64,000 bases of DNA, from positions 1 to 64,000 of the IMG/VR virus record IMGVR_UViG_3300033233_000036, one strand, 5' to 3'. Position 1 is the stretch's first letter, and every line of letters begins with the position of its first letter. Below the pieces are notes generated by a model, which did no database searches, was not told the origin of the DNA, and saw only the letters and a program-made list of their open reading frames with translations. This document shows, piece by piece, positions 1 through 8,941 of this stretch. A program made the position numbers and the translations under genes. This DNA is from a virus.

Positions 1-730
1 CTCTAAACCACCCAGAAGGTGCCACAACCTTCTTGCTATTTGATAACCATGCACCCCACCAGGAGAATGAAGAGTTAGCAATAATGTGTCCAGAGCACAA
101 TGTCATCAGGCACAGATCGACATAGTTTGTATTTCCTTCGGCAATCAAGAACCTATCATCAGAGAATAACTTCTGTTGATTACACCATTCTGGATCATCA
201 GAGAATACAAGAACTTCACTATCACCGAACTGATTCAATGCCTCTTCATAATAATCAAGTCCAAGTGCAGTATGATTTGGATTTGTAACATAGTCAGTTC
301 TACGAATATGAATCGCAATAGGATCACTCTCAAATTGAGACATCATCTCTTTGCAAGGTTCCAAAATCTCATCCCGAAACTCAAAGTCTTTCAGTAACTC
401 ATCACGAATGTGCTTAAAGTATTTCTCTGTTTGAAAGTATCCTTGAATAGATACCCAATCGGGGCATTCATTAAAAAACTTCTCATTAAATGAAAAGGTT
501 CCTTCAAAAACTGTTGGCCTGTCAACATCAATAACCTGAACATTTAATTGAGTAGTAGAAGAAAGTTTGAATGCATTGAACAATTGATGATCAGTCCATT
601 CATTTTTATTTTGCGTGGGAGGAAAACAATATTCAAATCCACGATGTCTTGCAATACCTTTAAGTGAGGCAAATTGGAACATTTGATTTCCCAATCTACC
701 CATTTGCCCTAAAGCATTAAATCCAATCAT
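1..730 (-). CDS. alpha-1,2-fucosyltransferase (GT11 family), 3' end beyond window
   Basis: Transfers L-fucose from GDP-fucose to a glycan acceptor. The reading frame opens at 730 with an ATG that overlaps the stop of the upstream glycosyltransferase (ATGA) and stays open to the window edge (about 243 residues visible). The N-terminus has GRLGNQMFQFA, the hallmark of GT11 enzymes. The middle has IHIRRTDY, the H-x-R-R-x-D motif that binds GDP-fucose, and near the edge there is SSFSWWGAWLS, another conserved block. It is the last visible gene of an operon that also encodes Gmd and Fcl, which make its donor sugar. Family assignment is firm; acceptor and linkage are inferred from the family. Confidence 0.88.
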   Translation of the reverse strand, partial: MIGFNALGQMGRLGNQMFQFASLKGIARHRGFEYCFPPTQNKNEWTDHQLFNAFKLSSTTQLNVQVIDVDRPTVFEGTFSFNEKFFNECPDWVSIQGYFQTEKYFKHIRDELLKDFEFRDEILEPCKEMMSQFESDPIAIHIRRTDYVTNPNHTALGLDYYEEALNQFGDSEVLVFSDDPEWCNQQKLFSDDRFLIAEGNTNYVDLCLMTLCSGHIIANSSFSWWGAWLSNSKKVVAPSGWFR

Positions 731-1671
731 AACTTACTAATCAATTTTTCAATATTTGGAATGTAATAATTTTCTATAATATTATGCCATTCAAAGTTTT
801 TAGAGTACTCTAAAATTTCTTCTCTATGAGAAATTGAATACTCCCTGTTCTTAACTATGACACTTTCAATATACTCAATATCATCAATTCTCTTTTCTGG
901 AATTACATCGATAAACTCCATATTTAAATCCAAATTTGCTGTTGCAAATTCACTGATTACAATACCAAGTCCAGCAGCAAGTGCTTCCATTAATACAAGA
1001 GAATGTGCTTCACCATCACTTAATAATACCAGATTTCCATAATTTGTCAACTCCTCATGAAGAGTATCCTTATCCCATTCTCTAAGATAATTTTTATTTG
1101 TATTGAATCTAGAATCTGCAATATTGCCAGCATACCAAAGAGAATCAATAGATTGGAATAAATGTTGACGTTTACGATAATCTACTTTAGCCAAATAGAT
1201 ACTTCTATCGGAATACTTTGGAGAATCAGTTTTTTTAAATAGAGAAGAATTTACACCATTTGGATTGATGTATAATTTTTCTTCAGGAATTTCAGCAAAA
1301 AACTTATAAACTTTTTTAATGTTCTCGGACAGACAAAAGATATTTGGTTTGTAATCTTGAAAGAGTCTAAAGATATTTACATACCCATTCATCATATCCT
1401 GACGTTCAATGTATCCAAAGTGAGAAGTTATTGCACAAGGATACTGGATATATGGATAAAGAGTAATCCAATCATCATAATTGATATGAACAAAATCTGG
1501 TCTGAAATGATTCACACGTTGAATAATTTCATTTGGATTTGAAATGTTTATGATTTGAACTTTATGTCCCAACTTTTCCAATGAAAGTTTATAGTCCCAG
1601 ATTAAACTTTCGACTGCACCCCAACCTACTGGTGGAATTTGAGTTGCTGGTCCAATAATTGATATTCTCAT
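727..1671 (-). CDS. glycosyltransferase, GT4-like (GT-B fold)
   Basis: Probable nucleotide-sugar glycosyltransferase of the glycan operon. The N-terminus IIGPATQIPPVGWGAVE is the glycine-rich acceptor-domain loop seen in GT4-like enzymes. The C-terminal half has the donor-side pattern around SDGEAHSLVLMEALAAGLG (residues about 215-235), with the conserved Glu. It is clearly paralogous to the next gene upstream (1668-2627), with the same GWGAVE motif and a matching FIDVIPE block near the C-terminus. The genes overlap by ATGA at both ends. Length 314 aa is a little short for GT4. Donor and acceptor are unknown. Confidence 0.75.
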   Translation of the reverse strand: MRISIIGPATQIPPVGWGAVESLIWDYKLSLEKLGHKVQIINISNPNEIIQRVNHFRPDFVHINYDDWITLYPYIQYPCAITSHFGYIERQDMMNGYVNIFRLFQDYKPNIFCLSENIKKVYKFFAEIPEEKLYINPNGVNSSLFKKTDSPKYSDRSIYLAKVDYRKRQHLFQSIDSLWYAGNIADSRFNTNKNYLREWDKDTLHEELTNYGNLVLLSDGEAHSLVLMEALAAGLGIVISEFATANLDLNMEFIDVIPEKRIDDIEYIESVIVKNREYSISHREEILEYSKNFEWHNIIENYYIPNIEKLISKL

Positions 1672-2627
1672 AATAGTGATTGAAGTTTGGGGATATATTC
1701 AAATTCTAAAATATTAGCAAGTCCAAAAGTTTTAATTCCATAATCTCTAATATCATTCCTATTCTTTACAGAATATTCTTTATTTTTTTTCAGAACATCT
1801 TTAACATAAGAAAGATCTTCAATCTTATCTTCTGGAATTACATCAATAAAATCTAAACTTGTATCCAATTCCACAGATACTTGCTCAGAAACTACCACAC
1901 CCAATCCACAAATAAGTGACTCTTTAACAACCAGTGGGGTTGTGTTTTCAACAGAACTCAGAAGAGTAAAGTTAGAATACTTAGTGATTTCAGTATTTAA
2001 TTTTTCTCTCAACATTTCCCCTTTGTAGTTTGTTCTATTGATGAACTTTCCATACTCCATTCTACCAATAAAATCAACATTATCAAAATCTTGAATAAGG
2101 TATTGACGTTTTCTATCACAAATTTGAGAGAAAGAAAGTGTGCGATCATATGTTGCATTCTCATCAAATTGATAAGAGTCTGGAAGAACTCCTAACCTAC
2201 TCAACCAACAATGATTTTCATCGGCACCAAAACTCACAAAAGTATCAATATCGTTTTGAGTTGAAGAAAAAATATAAAAATCATCATTCTTAGTATAACT
2301 TTGTACTATCGGATTGTAGTTATCCCTTGCCCACATATCTGGACAATTGATGTATGGATAATGACTTGATACGATTAACTTACCAGAAATTGTATTTAAA
2401 ATTTCTGGGATAATGTCATGAAAGACATCATAATGAAGATGGACAATATCAAATTCTTCTTCCTTCAATTCTTTAATAATTTGAGATCTATCTGGAGTAT
2501 TAATGATTGATCCAGTATGTCCCAGTTCCCCAAGAACTGTTGCATAATCCCAAATCAACATTTCAACAGCACCCCATCCATCAGGAGGAATGGGCATAAT
2601 ACCAGGGCCAATAAATGCAATATTCAT
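1668..2627 (-). CDS. glycosyltransferase, GT4-like, paralog of the downstream gene
   Basis: 319 aa GT-B-type glycosyltransferase. The N-terminus FIGPGIMPIPPDGWGAVEM and the C-terminal segment with GLGVVVSEQVS and DFIDVIPEDKIEDL align with the neighbour at 727-1671, so the two look like a tandem duplication that has diverged. The stop overlaps the start of the downstream gene (ATGA). It probably adds consecutive sugars to the same glycan as its paralog; this is inference from the duplication and operon position. Confidence 0.72.
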   Translation of the reverse strand: MNIAFIGPGIMPIPPDGWGAVEMLIWDYATVLGELGHTGSIINTPDRSQIIKELKEEEFDIVHLHYDVFHDIIPEILNTISGKLIVSSHYPYINCPDMWARDNYNPIVQSYTKNDDFYIFSSTQNDIDTFVSFGADENHCWLSRLGVLPDSYQFDENATYDRTLSFSQICDRKRQYLIQDFDNVDFIGRMEYGKFINRTNYKGEMLREKLNTEITKYSNFTLLSSVENTTPLVVKESLICGLGVVVSEQVSVELDTSLDFIDVIPEDKIEDLSYVKDVLKKNKEYSVKNRNDIRDYGIKTFGLANILEFEYIPKLQSLL

Positions 2628-2636
2628 TTAATTATC

Positions 2637-3446
2637 TTAAGAAAGTTCTGTAAACATATCCATATGCTTACCATTATATCTCCTATATTCGACAAATAGT
2701 TCTGGTTTTGTCTTCAAGAGATATCCTAGTGCAGTTTGTTCGGTATTCACAAGTCCATTATTAATCATTTTATTAATGAGTATATCACCAATTTCACAAT
2801 TTATTTTTTTAACTGCCTCAAGTTCTCCACCAAAAAAAGATCCACAGGTAAATGCTCGAGCATCCCATAAGTATTCTTCTGTTAAGATTTCGGCATTTAC
2901 TAAATCTTGATAGTAATCCATATTCATTTGGAGTAGGAACTTTTCACCCATTTGATCCAATGCATCCAAAGATTCCTGACTTGGAAAATTATTGTTTGTA
3001 TCAAATCCTTCAAAATGTCGAGAAGCACCAGCATCAATCCAGAAAAAATATTTACTATCAAATGGGTTGAGTTCTATTGCCTGATCCAACCATTTAAATT
3101 TTGAATATTGAACCACATTATACATTGGATGATGACACTCAATTCTTTCGGGAGCACCTATTTTACTTTGATATTCATTGGAAGAAATTATTTTTTGAAT
3201 TTCATCCTTTAAGTAGTAATAAGGAATTTCTGAAACAGTATGCGTAATTATTTTTGTTGGATACTCTCTTCTTTTTTCGATAAACTCAACTAAATCATCT
3301 TCACAAAAAACAATCATAGGAGTCTTGAGTTGAAGAGTTTTTTCAAACCACTTCAAATAATCATCCCAAGATCTACCATCATTACCATTCATTCTTTCCC
3401 TTTCAATATTAAAAAGAGAAGTCACTAAACAAAATTTATTTTCCAT
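2637..3446 (-). CDS. HtrL/YibB-like protein (putative glycan enzyme)
   Basis: 270 aa from the ATG giving MENKFCLVTSLFNI; an in-frame ATG four codons upstream (3458) is also possible. The opening LVTSLFNIER, the block SWDDYLKWFEKTLQLKTPMI, the segment FFWIDAGASRHF and a late TCGSFFGG motif match the HtrL/YibB family, which occurs in LPS core and capsule loci and is thought to be a GT-A-like glycosyltransferase. FWIDAG may play the part of a DxD-type metal site. Biochemical function in the family is poorly defined. The family call is from motif recognition only. Confidence 0.7.
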   Translation of the reverse strand: MENKFCLVTSLFNIERERMNGNDGRSWDDYLKWFEKTLQLKTPMIVFCEDDLVEFIEKRREYPTKIITHTVSEIPYYYLKDEIQKIISSNEYQSKIGAPERIECHHPMYNVVQYSKFKWLDQAIELNPFDSKYFFWIDAGASRHFEGFDTNNNFPSQESLDALDQMGEKFLLQMNMDYYQDLVNAEILTEEYLWDARAFTCGSFFGGELEAVKKINCEIGDILINKMINNGLVNTEQTALGYLLKTKPELFVEYRRYNGKHMDMFTELS

Positions 3447-3474
3447 TGTATTGATCATAATATTAGGTAAATTA

Positions 3475-5025
3475 TCAGAATTTAGAAATAATTACCGATG
3501 GAAGTGTATTTTCACATTTGATTCTTTCAATCAAATCATTATCAAATTCTGATGGATCAATCCACCAATCTTCGAATGCAAATTCTTTTCCTTCGTATCC
3601 AGGTTGTTCAACATAAACATTTGAGCAAACTAGAAGATATCCATGAGAATTAAGAATACCTCTCTGAGGTTCTCTATACTTATCACCATAAAGATATCCA
3701 TCGTGCTCAATAGTAATTACTTTAAATCTATATTCATCCAAAGGTAAAATTCTAAGAACATCTAAACTTAGAGTATCAACATCTAGAGAAAGATAATCTA
3801 TACTTTTTGGAAATTCATATTCCTCAAATTGTTTTCTATAATCAACTTCCAAAGCATTCTCATTTAGATGAACTCCATTTTTTCTACTAGAATAACTTTC
3901 ATTATATAAACCATCAAGTTCTACACTAATTGATGTCCAATCATCGTTCTGAAAATAATAACTATTATTTGAAGTGATTGAATGATGGCTACCAATATCT
4001 ACACAATAACCATTTTTTTTAAACTTTAAAATATTTGCAACAAATTGATCTTGTTTTGCATCAGAATTAAATTGTGTCATAATAACTTCGGTTGTTTTTT
4101 CTATAATTTGTTCTAAGATATCTATAAACTTTTCATTCGTCCATAAATTATACTTTTCTTCTAAGGGAGCAAATCCATTTTCAATAATTGATGGTAGAGA
4201 ATTATGCTCCACACAAATGGATGGTTGAACATCCCAAATGTGAGAAAACATATTGCTTTCACAGATTGCTAATGGTCTTTTAACTGAAAGTGCATAATCT
4301 ATTGTAGAAGAAATACCATTATAATAATTATCTGGATACTTTTCATAAAAAAATATATTTAAATCATTCTTATAAAGAAAGTTTAGCATTTCTTCGTCAG
4401 TCAAAAAATCATGAGTCATATTTAATTTAATATTATCATGAGTGATTGCATTTAGACAATCCTGTTTAATTGAATCAATCGTATCCATATTTGGAGAATA
4501 ATGAGATTCTGTTAAATGCAAATTAATTTGAACCTTCCGATCAGGAAATTGCTCATTGACAATTTTACAAATATCATCAATATACTTACATTTAAACCCA
4601 AATCCAAAAGATCCTATATGTAAAGTATCGTCATCCTGTTCTATTTTAGGTGACTGGTAATCAAATAAAGGTCTTGCTAAGGCAAAATTCCTACCATCTA
4701 CATGTGGATGATATGGATTTTGATGCAAATAATAATCAAATCCATCGTAGTGTGAGTTATGAACAATTGTGTATTGTTTTACACCTTGATCCCTACATGT
4801 CTGAATTATTCTACCACTTAACCATGGCATAGTCCCAGCAAGATAATTATAAATTACTGCTTTCGGTTTATGAATTTCATATAGTTTAGAAAATTCTTCT
4901 TCAGAATCTACTTCATAATACATGAAATTATATTTTTCAGATTTGGATGCAATACTTCCAAATCTTTTTCCATACTGATAAACTCCACAATTTTGTACGG
5001 AGTGATTGATAATAAAGACATTCAT
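3475..5025 (-). CDS. glycosyltransferase-like / FkbM-type methyltransferase fusion
   Basis: 516 aa, two parts. Residues about 1-330 resemble a GT-B glycosyltransferase (N-terminus VFIINHSVQNCGVYQYGKR; a late segment with ISSTIDYALSVKRPLAICE). Residues about 335-500 resemble an FkbM-type SAM methyltransferase: GYCVDIGSHHS is the SAM-binding motif I, followed by ISVELDG and by IDYLSLDVDTLSLDVL, the usual FkbM core. FkbM proteins O-methylate sugars, so the protein may add a sugar and cap it by methylation. It starts 6 bases after the upstream gene's stop. The fusion is read through without any frame break. Substrate unknown. Confidence 0.68.
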   Translation of the reverse strand: MNVFIINHSVQNCGVYQYGKRFGSIASKSEKYNFMYYEVDSEEEFSKLYEIHKPKAVIYNYLAGTMPWLSGRIIQTCRDQGVKQYTIVHNSHYDGFDYYLHQNPYHPHVDGRNFALARPLFDYQSPKIEQDDDTLHIGSFGFGFKCKYIDDICKIVNEQFPDRKVQINLHLTESHYSPNMDTIDSIKQDCLNAITHDNIKLNMTHDFLTDEEMLNFLYKNDLNIFFYEKYPDNYYNGISSTIDYALSVKRPLAICESNMFSHIWDVQPSICVEHNSLPSIIENGFAPLEEKYNLWTNEKFIDILEQIIEKTTEVIMTQFNSDAKQDQFVANILKFKKNGYCVDIGSHHSITSNNSYYFQNDDWTSISVELDGLYNESYSSRKNGVHLNENALEVDYRKQFEEYEFPKSIDYLSLDVDTLSLDVLRILPLDEYRFKVITIEHDGYLYGDKYREPQRGILNSHGYLLVCSNVYVEQPGYEGKEFAFEDWWIDPSEFDNDLIERIKCENTLPSVIISKF

Positions 5026-5031
5026 AGCATT

Positions 5032-5805
5032 TTATATTTCTTTGAAAAATGGAAATTTGATTTCAACATCACTATAGTATTTTTTATAATGATGAACTAA
5101 TTTTTTATTATTTGTTTGCCAATCAATGTCACTATTACATTCAGTAAAATCAACATTTAAGTGTTCTCTTTCCCCTATAAGGGCAAATAACATTGGTATA
5201 ATTATATCATGAGCATAGAAAGCATACCATGATTTAGTAAATTTTTGTAGCAGATTGGGAATGGAAATAAATTTATCATAAGCTTTAAGGAAAGTTTCAA
5301 CTTTAAATATTCCAGGTGTTGCTCCCCATTCATCTATAACTATAGAATCTTCAATCTGTTGCAATATTTTTTTTGTTGATGATGGAACTCCCCGATTTCT
5401 TAAAGAACCAAGAAGATTAATGTTTGATGGTATATTTAATTCACCTCTTATCAATACATCTGGATCCATTAATAACAAATATTCACTCTGAGAATATTCA
5501 ATAGTTTGATGTACTCTACTTAGAAAAGTTAAAAGTGCATCTTGAATTTTTAATTGAAATTCTGGAAGTAAGTAAACATCAGAGATAGTGTTTTGATAAT
5601 AAAAACTCATCGTGTCTTTATCATTTTTTATTTTTATATTGCAATCATCTTTAAGTAAAAAACTATAATCTTTATTACTCTCGTTGAAAATATAAATTTT
5701 ATTTTCTGGATAAAATTTTCTTAATTCTTGTATTGCAAATACAACTGCTTCGACTTCATCAAAGCAACTCATCATAATACCAATATTTGTTATGTTAGTT
5801 GTCAT
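5032..5805 (-). CDS. GT-A type glycosyltransferase
   Basis: 257 aa. The N-terminus has NIGIMMSCFDEVEAVVFAIQ, typical of the nucleotide-binding start of GT-A enzymes. YLLLMDPDVLIRGEL (near residue 115) supplies a D-x-D metal-binding motif. A later WGATPGIFKVETF segment resembles the acceptor-side region of such enzymes. It overlaps the start of the downstream frame closely and overlaps the upstream gene by ATGA, so it belongs to the glycan operon. Donor sugar not predictable from sequence. Confidence 0.68.
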   Translation of the reverse strand: MTTNITNIGIMMSCFDEVEAVVFAIQELRKFYPENKIYIFNESNKDYSFLLKDDCNIKIKNDKDTMSFYYQNTISDVYLLPEFQLKIQDALLTFLSRVHQTIEYSQSEYLLLMDPDVLIRGELNIPSNINLLGSLRNRGVPSSTKKILQQIEDSIVIDEWGATPGIFKVETFLKAYDKFISIPNLLQKFTKSWYAFYAHDIIIPMLFALIGEREHLNVDFTECNSDIDWQTNNKKLVHHYKKYYSDVEIKFPFFKEI

Positions 5806-6767
5806 AGAATTGATAACAAAGTGTTTACTCGATTTATGTATGTATGGTTCTCCTGAACAAACTTCATCCCATCAGATATTAACTTATAATTGTTTTTATT
5901 CTTCATACCGTTATAAAATAACTCTTCAGTATTTTCATTGTAAATACAATTTCCTTCAAGTTCTTCATATACTGCTTTTGAATTTGTCAATCCTAAATGT
6001 CCATAACTAATATTTTTAAATACTCTACAAGTTAACAATTCTTGTTTTAAATGTTCTGATCCACGAATATCAATACCTAAGAGTGATTTTTGTGTATTGA
6101 CAATTACATCACACATAGACACAGGATTTTGCCAAGGATCATTAGGAATAAATTTGATTTGATTATCACCACATGCTTTTAAGAATGGTTGCCAATTAGA
6201 ATAATTTTCACATATTCCATGAGAAGAGATAGTTCCAAAGAAATAAATTGCATTTTCCCTCTCCAAATAAATGTCTTCTTCTTCAAATTCATCGGGGAGA
6301 AGATTTGTTGCCCAAGCAATGTATACCTTATCATAATCATTCATTTCGTAATCGACATAATCATTTTTAACTTTAACTTTTTCAAGAGTTTTGGGAACAA
6401 AATAACAAGCAGGTCCAATTTTAGTTGCGGTATTTTTGTTTAGGGAGTATTCTTGAATATGATCCTTAAAGTTAACTGCAGACATTCTTACATCAATATA
6501 TCTACCAGCTTCTTGATATTTAATTGGTGATGGACAGTACATAATTAAATAACAACTTGTGTCATTTATAGGAATTTTTTTATCTGCAAATCCTTCACCA
6601 ATAAACAGGCAATTTGTGTAATCAAAGTCTTCTGGATAATCTTCATCATGAAACCAATGAACATCATATCCCATACTTTTAAATGCCCTATAATATGCTT
6701 CATGAACATATGAATGGGTATGAGAATATAATGGATGTCCCCAAATGATTACTTTAGAATACTTCAT
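5802..6767 (-). CDS. putative glycosyltransferase (GT-B-like)
   Basis: 321 aa. I do not recognise a named family. The opening VIIWGHPLYSHTHSYVHEAYYRAFKSMG and the paired Rossmann-like halves fit a GT-B fold. A C-terminal segment with CDVIVNTQKSLLGIDIRGSEHLKQELLTCR resembles the donor domain, and the arrangement of a glycan operon member between fcl and another glycosyltransferase supports it. ATGA overlaps join it to both neighbours. It could also be a glycan-modifying protein without transferase activity. Confidence 0.5.
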   Translation of the reverse strand: MKYSKVIIWGHPLYSHTHSYVHEAYYRAFKSMGYDVHWFHDEDYPEDFDYTNCLFIGEGFADKKIPINDTSCYLIMYCPSPIKYQEAGRYIDVRMSAVNFKDHIQEYSLNKNTATKIGPACYFVPKTLEKVKVKNDYVDYEMNDYDKVYIAWATNLLPDEFEEEDIYLERENAIYFFGTISSHGICENYSNWQPFLKACGDNQIKFIPNDPWQNPVSMCDVIVNTQKSLLGIDIRGSEHLKQELLTCRVFKNISYGHLGLTNSKAVYEELEGNCIYNENTEELFYNGMKNKNNYKLISDGMKFVQENHTYINRVNTLLSIL

Positions 6768-7699
6768 TTAGAACTATCATAATAACTATTTTCAATGAAC
6801 CATTGATAGGTTTTCTTTAATCCTTGATGAAGATTATGCTTTGGTTTCCACCCAAGTTCAGTCATTTTAGAATAATCCAGAGGACGATTGGGAGTTCCAT
6901 TTGGACGGGTTGTGTCCCATTCAATGTTCCCAGTATATCCTACAATACCAGCAATTGTCTTTGCAAGATTTTCAATAGTTACGTTTTCACCAGAACCAAC
7001 ATTAATCAGTTCAGCATTTTCATAATGTTCCATTGCAAATAAACAAGCATCTGCAAGATCATCAGAATAAAGAAACTCTCTCATAGGAGTTCCATCACCC
7101 CAGAAAGTAACAGATTTACCATCCGAATTATTGAATTTTGTCATCATTGATGGAATGACATGTCCATTTTCTGGATGAAAATTATCACCAATACCATAAA
7201 GATTTGAAGGCATCAATGAAACAGATTTAAATCCATATTGTTTATGATAATCCTGAAGCATCTTAATGCCAGATATTTTTGCAACTGCATAAGCATCGTT
7301 TGTCGGTTCAAGATATCCAGTCAATAAAGATTCTTCTTTAACTGGAACTTCTGCATACTTAGGATAGATACAAACAGATCCCAAAAACAGAAATTTTTTT
7401 ACATTATACTTCCAAGAATAATGAATCAAATTTGATTGAATCTGAATATTTTCGTAAATAAACTCACCAGAATAATGATCATTAGCAAAGATTCCACCAA
7501 CACGAGCAGCAGCATCAAAAACATAATCAATATTTTCAGAATCAAAAAACTCTTCAACTTCTTTTTGATTAAGAAGATCAACCTCAGATCTACTTCTGGT
7601 TATAATATTTGTATAACCTCTTTCATAAAGTGTTCTCACAATTGATGATCCAACTAATCCACGATGTCCAGCAACAAAAATTTTAGAATCTTTATTCAT
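6764..7699 (-). CDS. fcl: GDP-L-fucose synthase
   Basis: Converts GDP-4-keto-6-deoxymannose to GDP-L-fucose (epimerase/reductase, NADPH). Residues about 5-17 carry VAGHRGLVGSSIV, the Rossmann dinucleotide motif of Fcl/WcaG. The catalytic Tyr-Lys is in AYAVAKISG (about 137-145), and LGSVCIYP supplies the catalytic Ser. Length 311 aa is normal. The ATG at 7699 is chosen; a GTG six bases upstream is possible. It overlaps the next gene by ATGA. Together with Gmd in the same operon it completes synthesis of GDP-fucose from GDP-mannose. Confidence 0.93.
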   Translation of the reverse strand: MNKDSKIFVAGHRGLVGSSIVRTLYERGYTNIITRSRSEVDLLNQKEVEEFFDSENIDYVFDAAARVGGIFANDHYSGEFIYENIQIQSNLIHYSWKYNVKKFLFLGSVCIYPKYAEVPVKEESLLTGYLEPTNDAYAVAKISGIKMLQDYHKQYGFKSVSLMPSNLYGIGDNFHPENGHVIPSMMTKFNNSDGKSVTFWGDGTPMREFLYSDDLADACLFAMEHYENAELINVGSGENVTIENLAKTIAGIVGYTGNIEWDTTRPNGTPNRPLDYSKMTELGWKPKHNLHQGLKKTYQWFIENSYYDSSK

Positions 7700-7701
7700 T
7701 A

Positions 7702-8940
7702 TCACACAGTAATAAGTTCGGGTTTAGGGAGAGGGAATAGTAATTTTTTACCTTTAAATTTTTCGTTATTTACAAAGAAATTTCTAAAGTGCCAAGGAAG
7801 AATAACAAAAACATCATACTCAGCAAGAACACTATCTTCGTCTTTAATTGGAATCCAAGTTCCTGGAGTAAATGATCCATCTTTATCTGGATTTACATCA
7901 CCAACAACCAGAATATCTTCTGGGGTAATTTCCCATGTTTGAAGTGTTACATTTCCTTTAGTGCTGGCACCAAGAGCAGCAACCTTAAGTCCATCTTTTT
8001 TACAATCCTCAATAATTTTCCAAAATTCAGATTTGCATCCATCAACTCTATCAGAAAACTTTTTCCAAGGTTCAGTAGTATCAAGTTTAAGATCCAATTC
8101 TTCTTGAAGAAGATCATTTAACATTTGAGTACATTCATCATATTTGCTATTTTTATTAGCAACCATCATAGAAATACTTCCACCATTTACATCATTAAAT
8201 TCAAATTGAATAATTTTGAATCCAGATTGATCCATAATATGTTTTAACTGTCTCATGCCATAATATGAAAGATGCTCATGACATACTGTATCAAAAGAAT
8301 TCACTCTCAACATTTCTGGCATATAACTTTGTTCTAGAACCCAGACTCCATTTTCTGGATCAAGAACACTATTGACTTCTCTTGCAAACTGACAAGGATC
8401 TTCCAAGTCATAGAACATTGAGAATGATGTAACTAGTTTGGCTTTCTGTTCTTGGAAATAAGACTTATAAAGTTTTTCAGAAAAGAAGTCTGCAACATAA
8501 TCAACATGTGGTTGAAAATATTTGCTAAACTTTTTAGAAGTTGGATCAATACTTAAAAGTTTTAGATTTGTGGGAAAAAATCCAAGAAATGTTCCATCAT
8601 TCCCAGCAATATCAATAACTATATCCCTATCATTTAGGTTTACAAATTCTACAATCTTTTCATACTTAGATTGAAGATGTTTTACCATACCACCATTCAA
8701 TCCAGAACGATATCCATATTCAGATCCATACATGGTAGGAAGATCAAATGTATGTTCTAATTGCACATGCCCACATCCACCTGTAGTTTCATCACATTTT
8801 ACAAGTTTAAGTGGGCCTTTATACATATCCAGATCAACTTCCTTAGGAAAAATACCAGAAAGATATTGATTACCCAAATCAAGAACTGTAATCAAATTTT
8901 GATTATTACAAACTCTGCATTTTTCAATTTTATAAAACAT
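7702..8940 (-). CDS. class I SAM-dependent C-methyltransferase (NDP-hexose type)
   Basis: 412 aa from the ATG at 8940, one base after the gmd stop. The N-terminus has CRVCNNQN and a second cysteine pair around GGCGHVQLEHTFD, the zinc-binding domain of sugar C-methyltransferases. VIDIAGNDGTFLGFF is the SAM-binding motif. HEHLSYY is the conserved His block. The C-terminal domain with AALGASTKGNVTLQ and DVNPDKDG is typical of NDP-hexose C-methyltransferases. It probably methylates a nucleotide-linked keto-sugar, perhaps the Gmd product, to give a branched or modified deoxysugar. The specific substrate is inference. Confidence 0.82.
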   Translation of the reverse strand: MFYKIEKCRVCNNQNLITVLDLGNQYLSGIFPKEVDLDMYKGPLKLVKCDETTGGCGHVQLEHTFDLPTMYGSEYGYRSGLNGGMVKHLQSKYEKIVEFVNLNDRDIVIDIAGNDGTFLGFFPTNLKLLSIDPTSKKFSKYFQPHVDYVADFFSEKLYKSYFQEQKAKLVTSFSMFYDLEDPCQFAREVNSVLDPENGVWVLEQSYMPEMLRVNSFDTVCHEHLSYYGMRQLKHIMDQSGFKIIQFEFNDVNGGSISMMVANKNSKYDECTQMLNDLLQEELDLKLDTTEPWKKFSDRVDGCKSEFWKIIEDCKKDGLKVAALGASTKGNVTLQTWEITPEDILVVGDVNPDKDGSFTPGTWIPIKDEDSVLAEYDVFVILPWHFRNFFVNNEKFKGKKLLFPLPKPELITV

Positions 8941-8941
8941 A

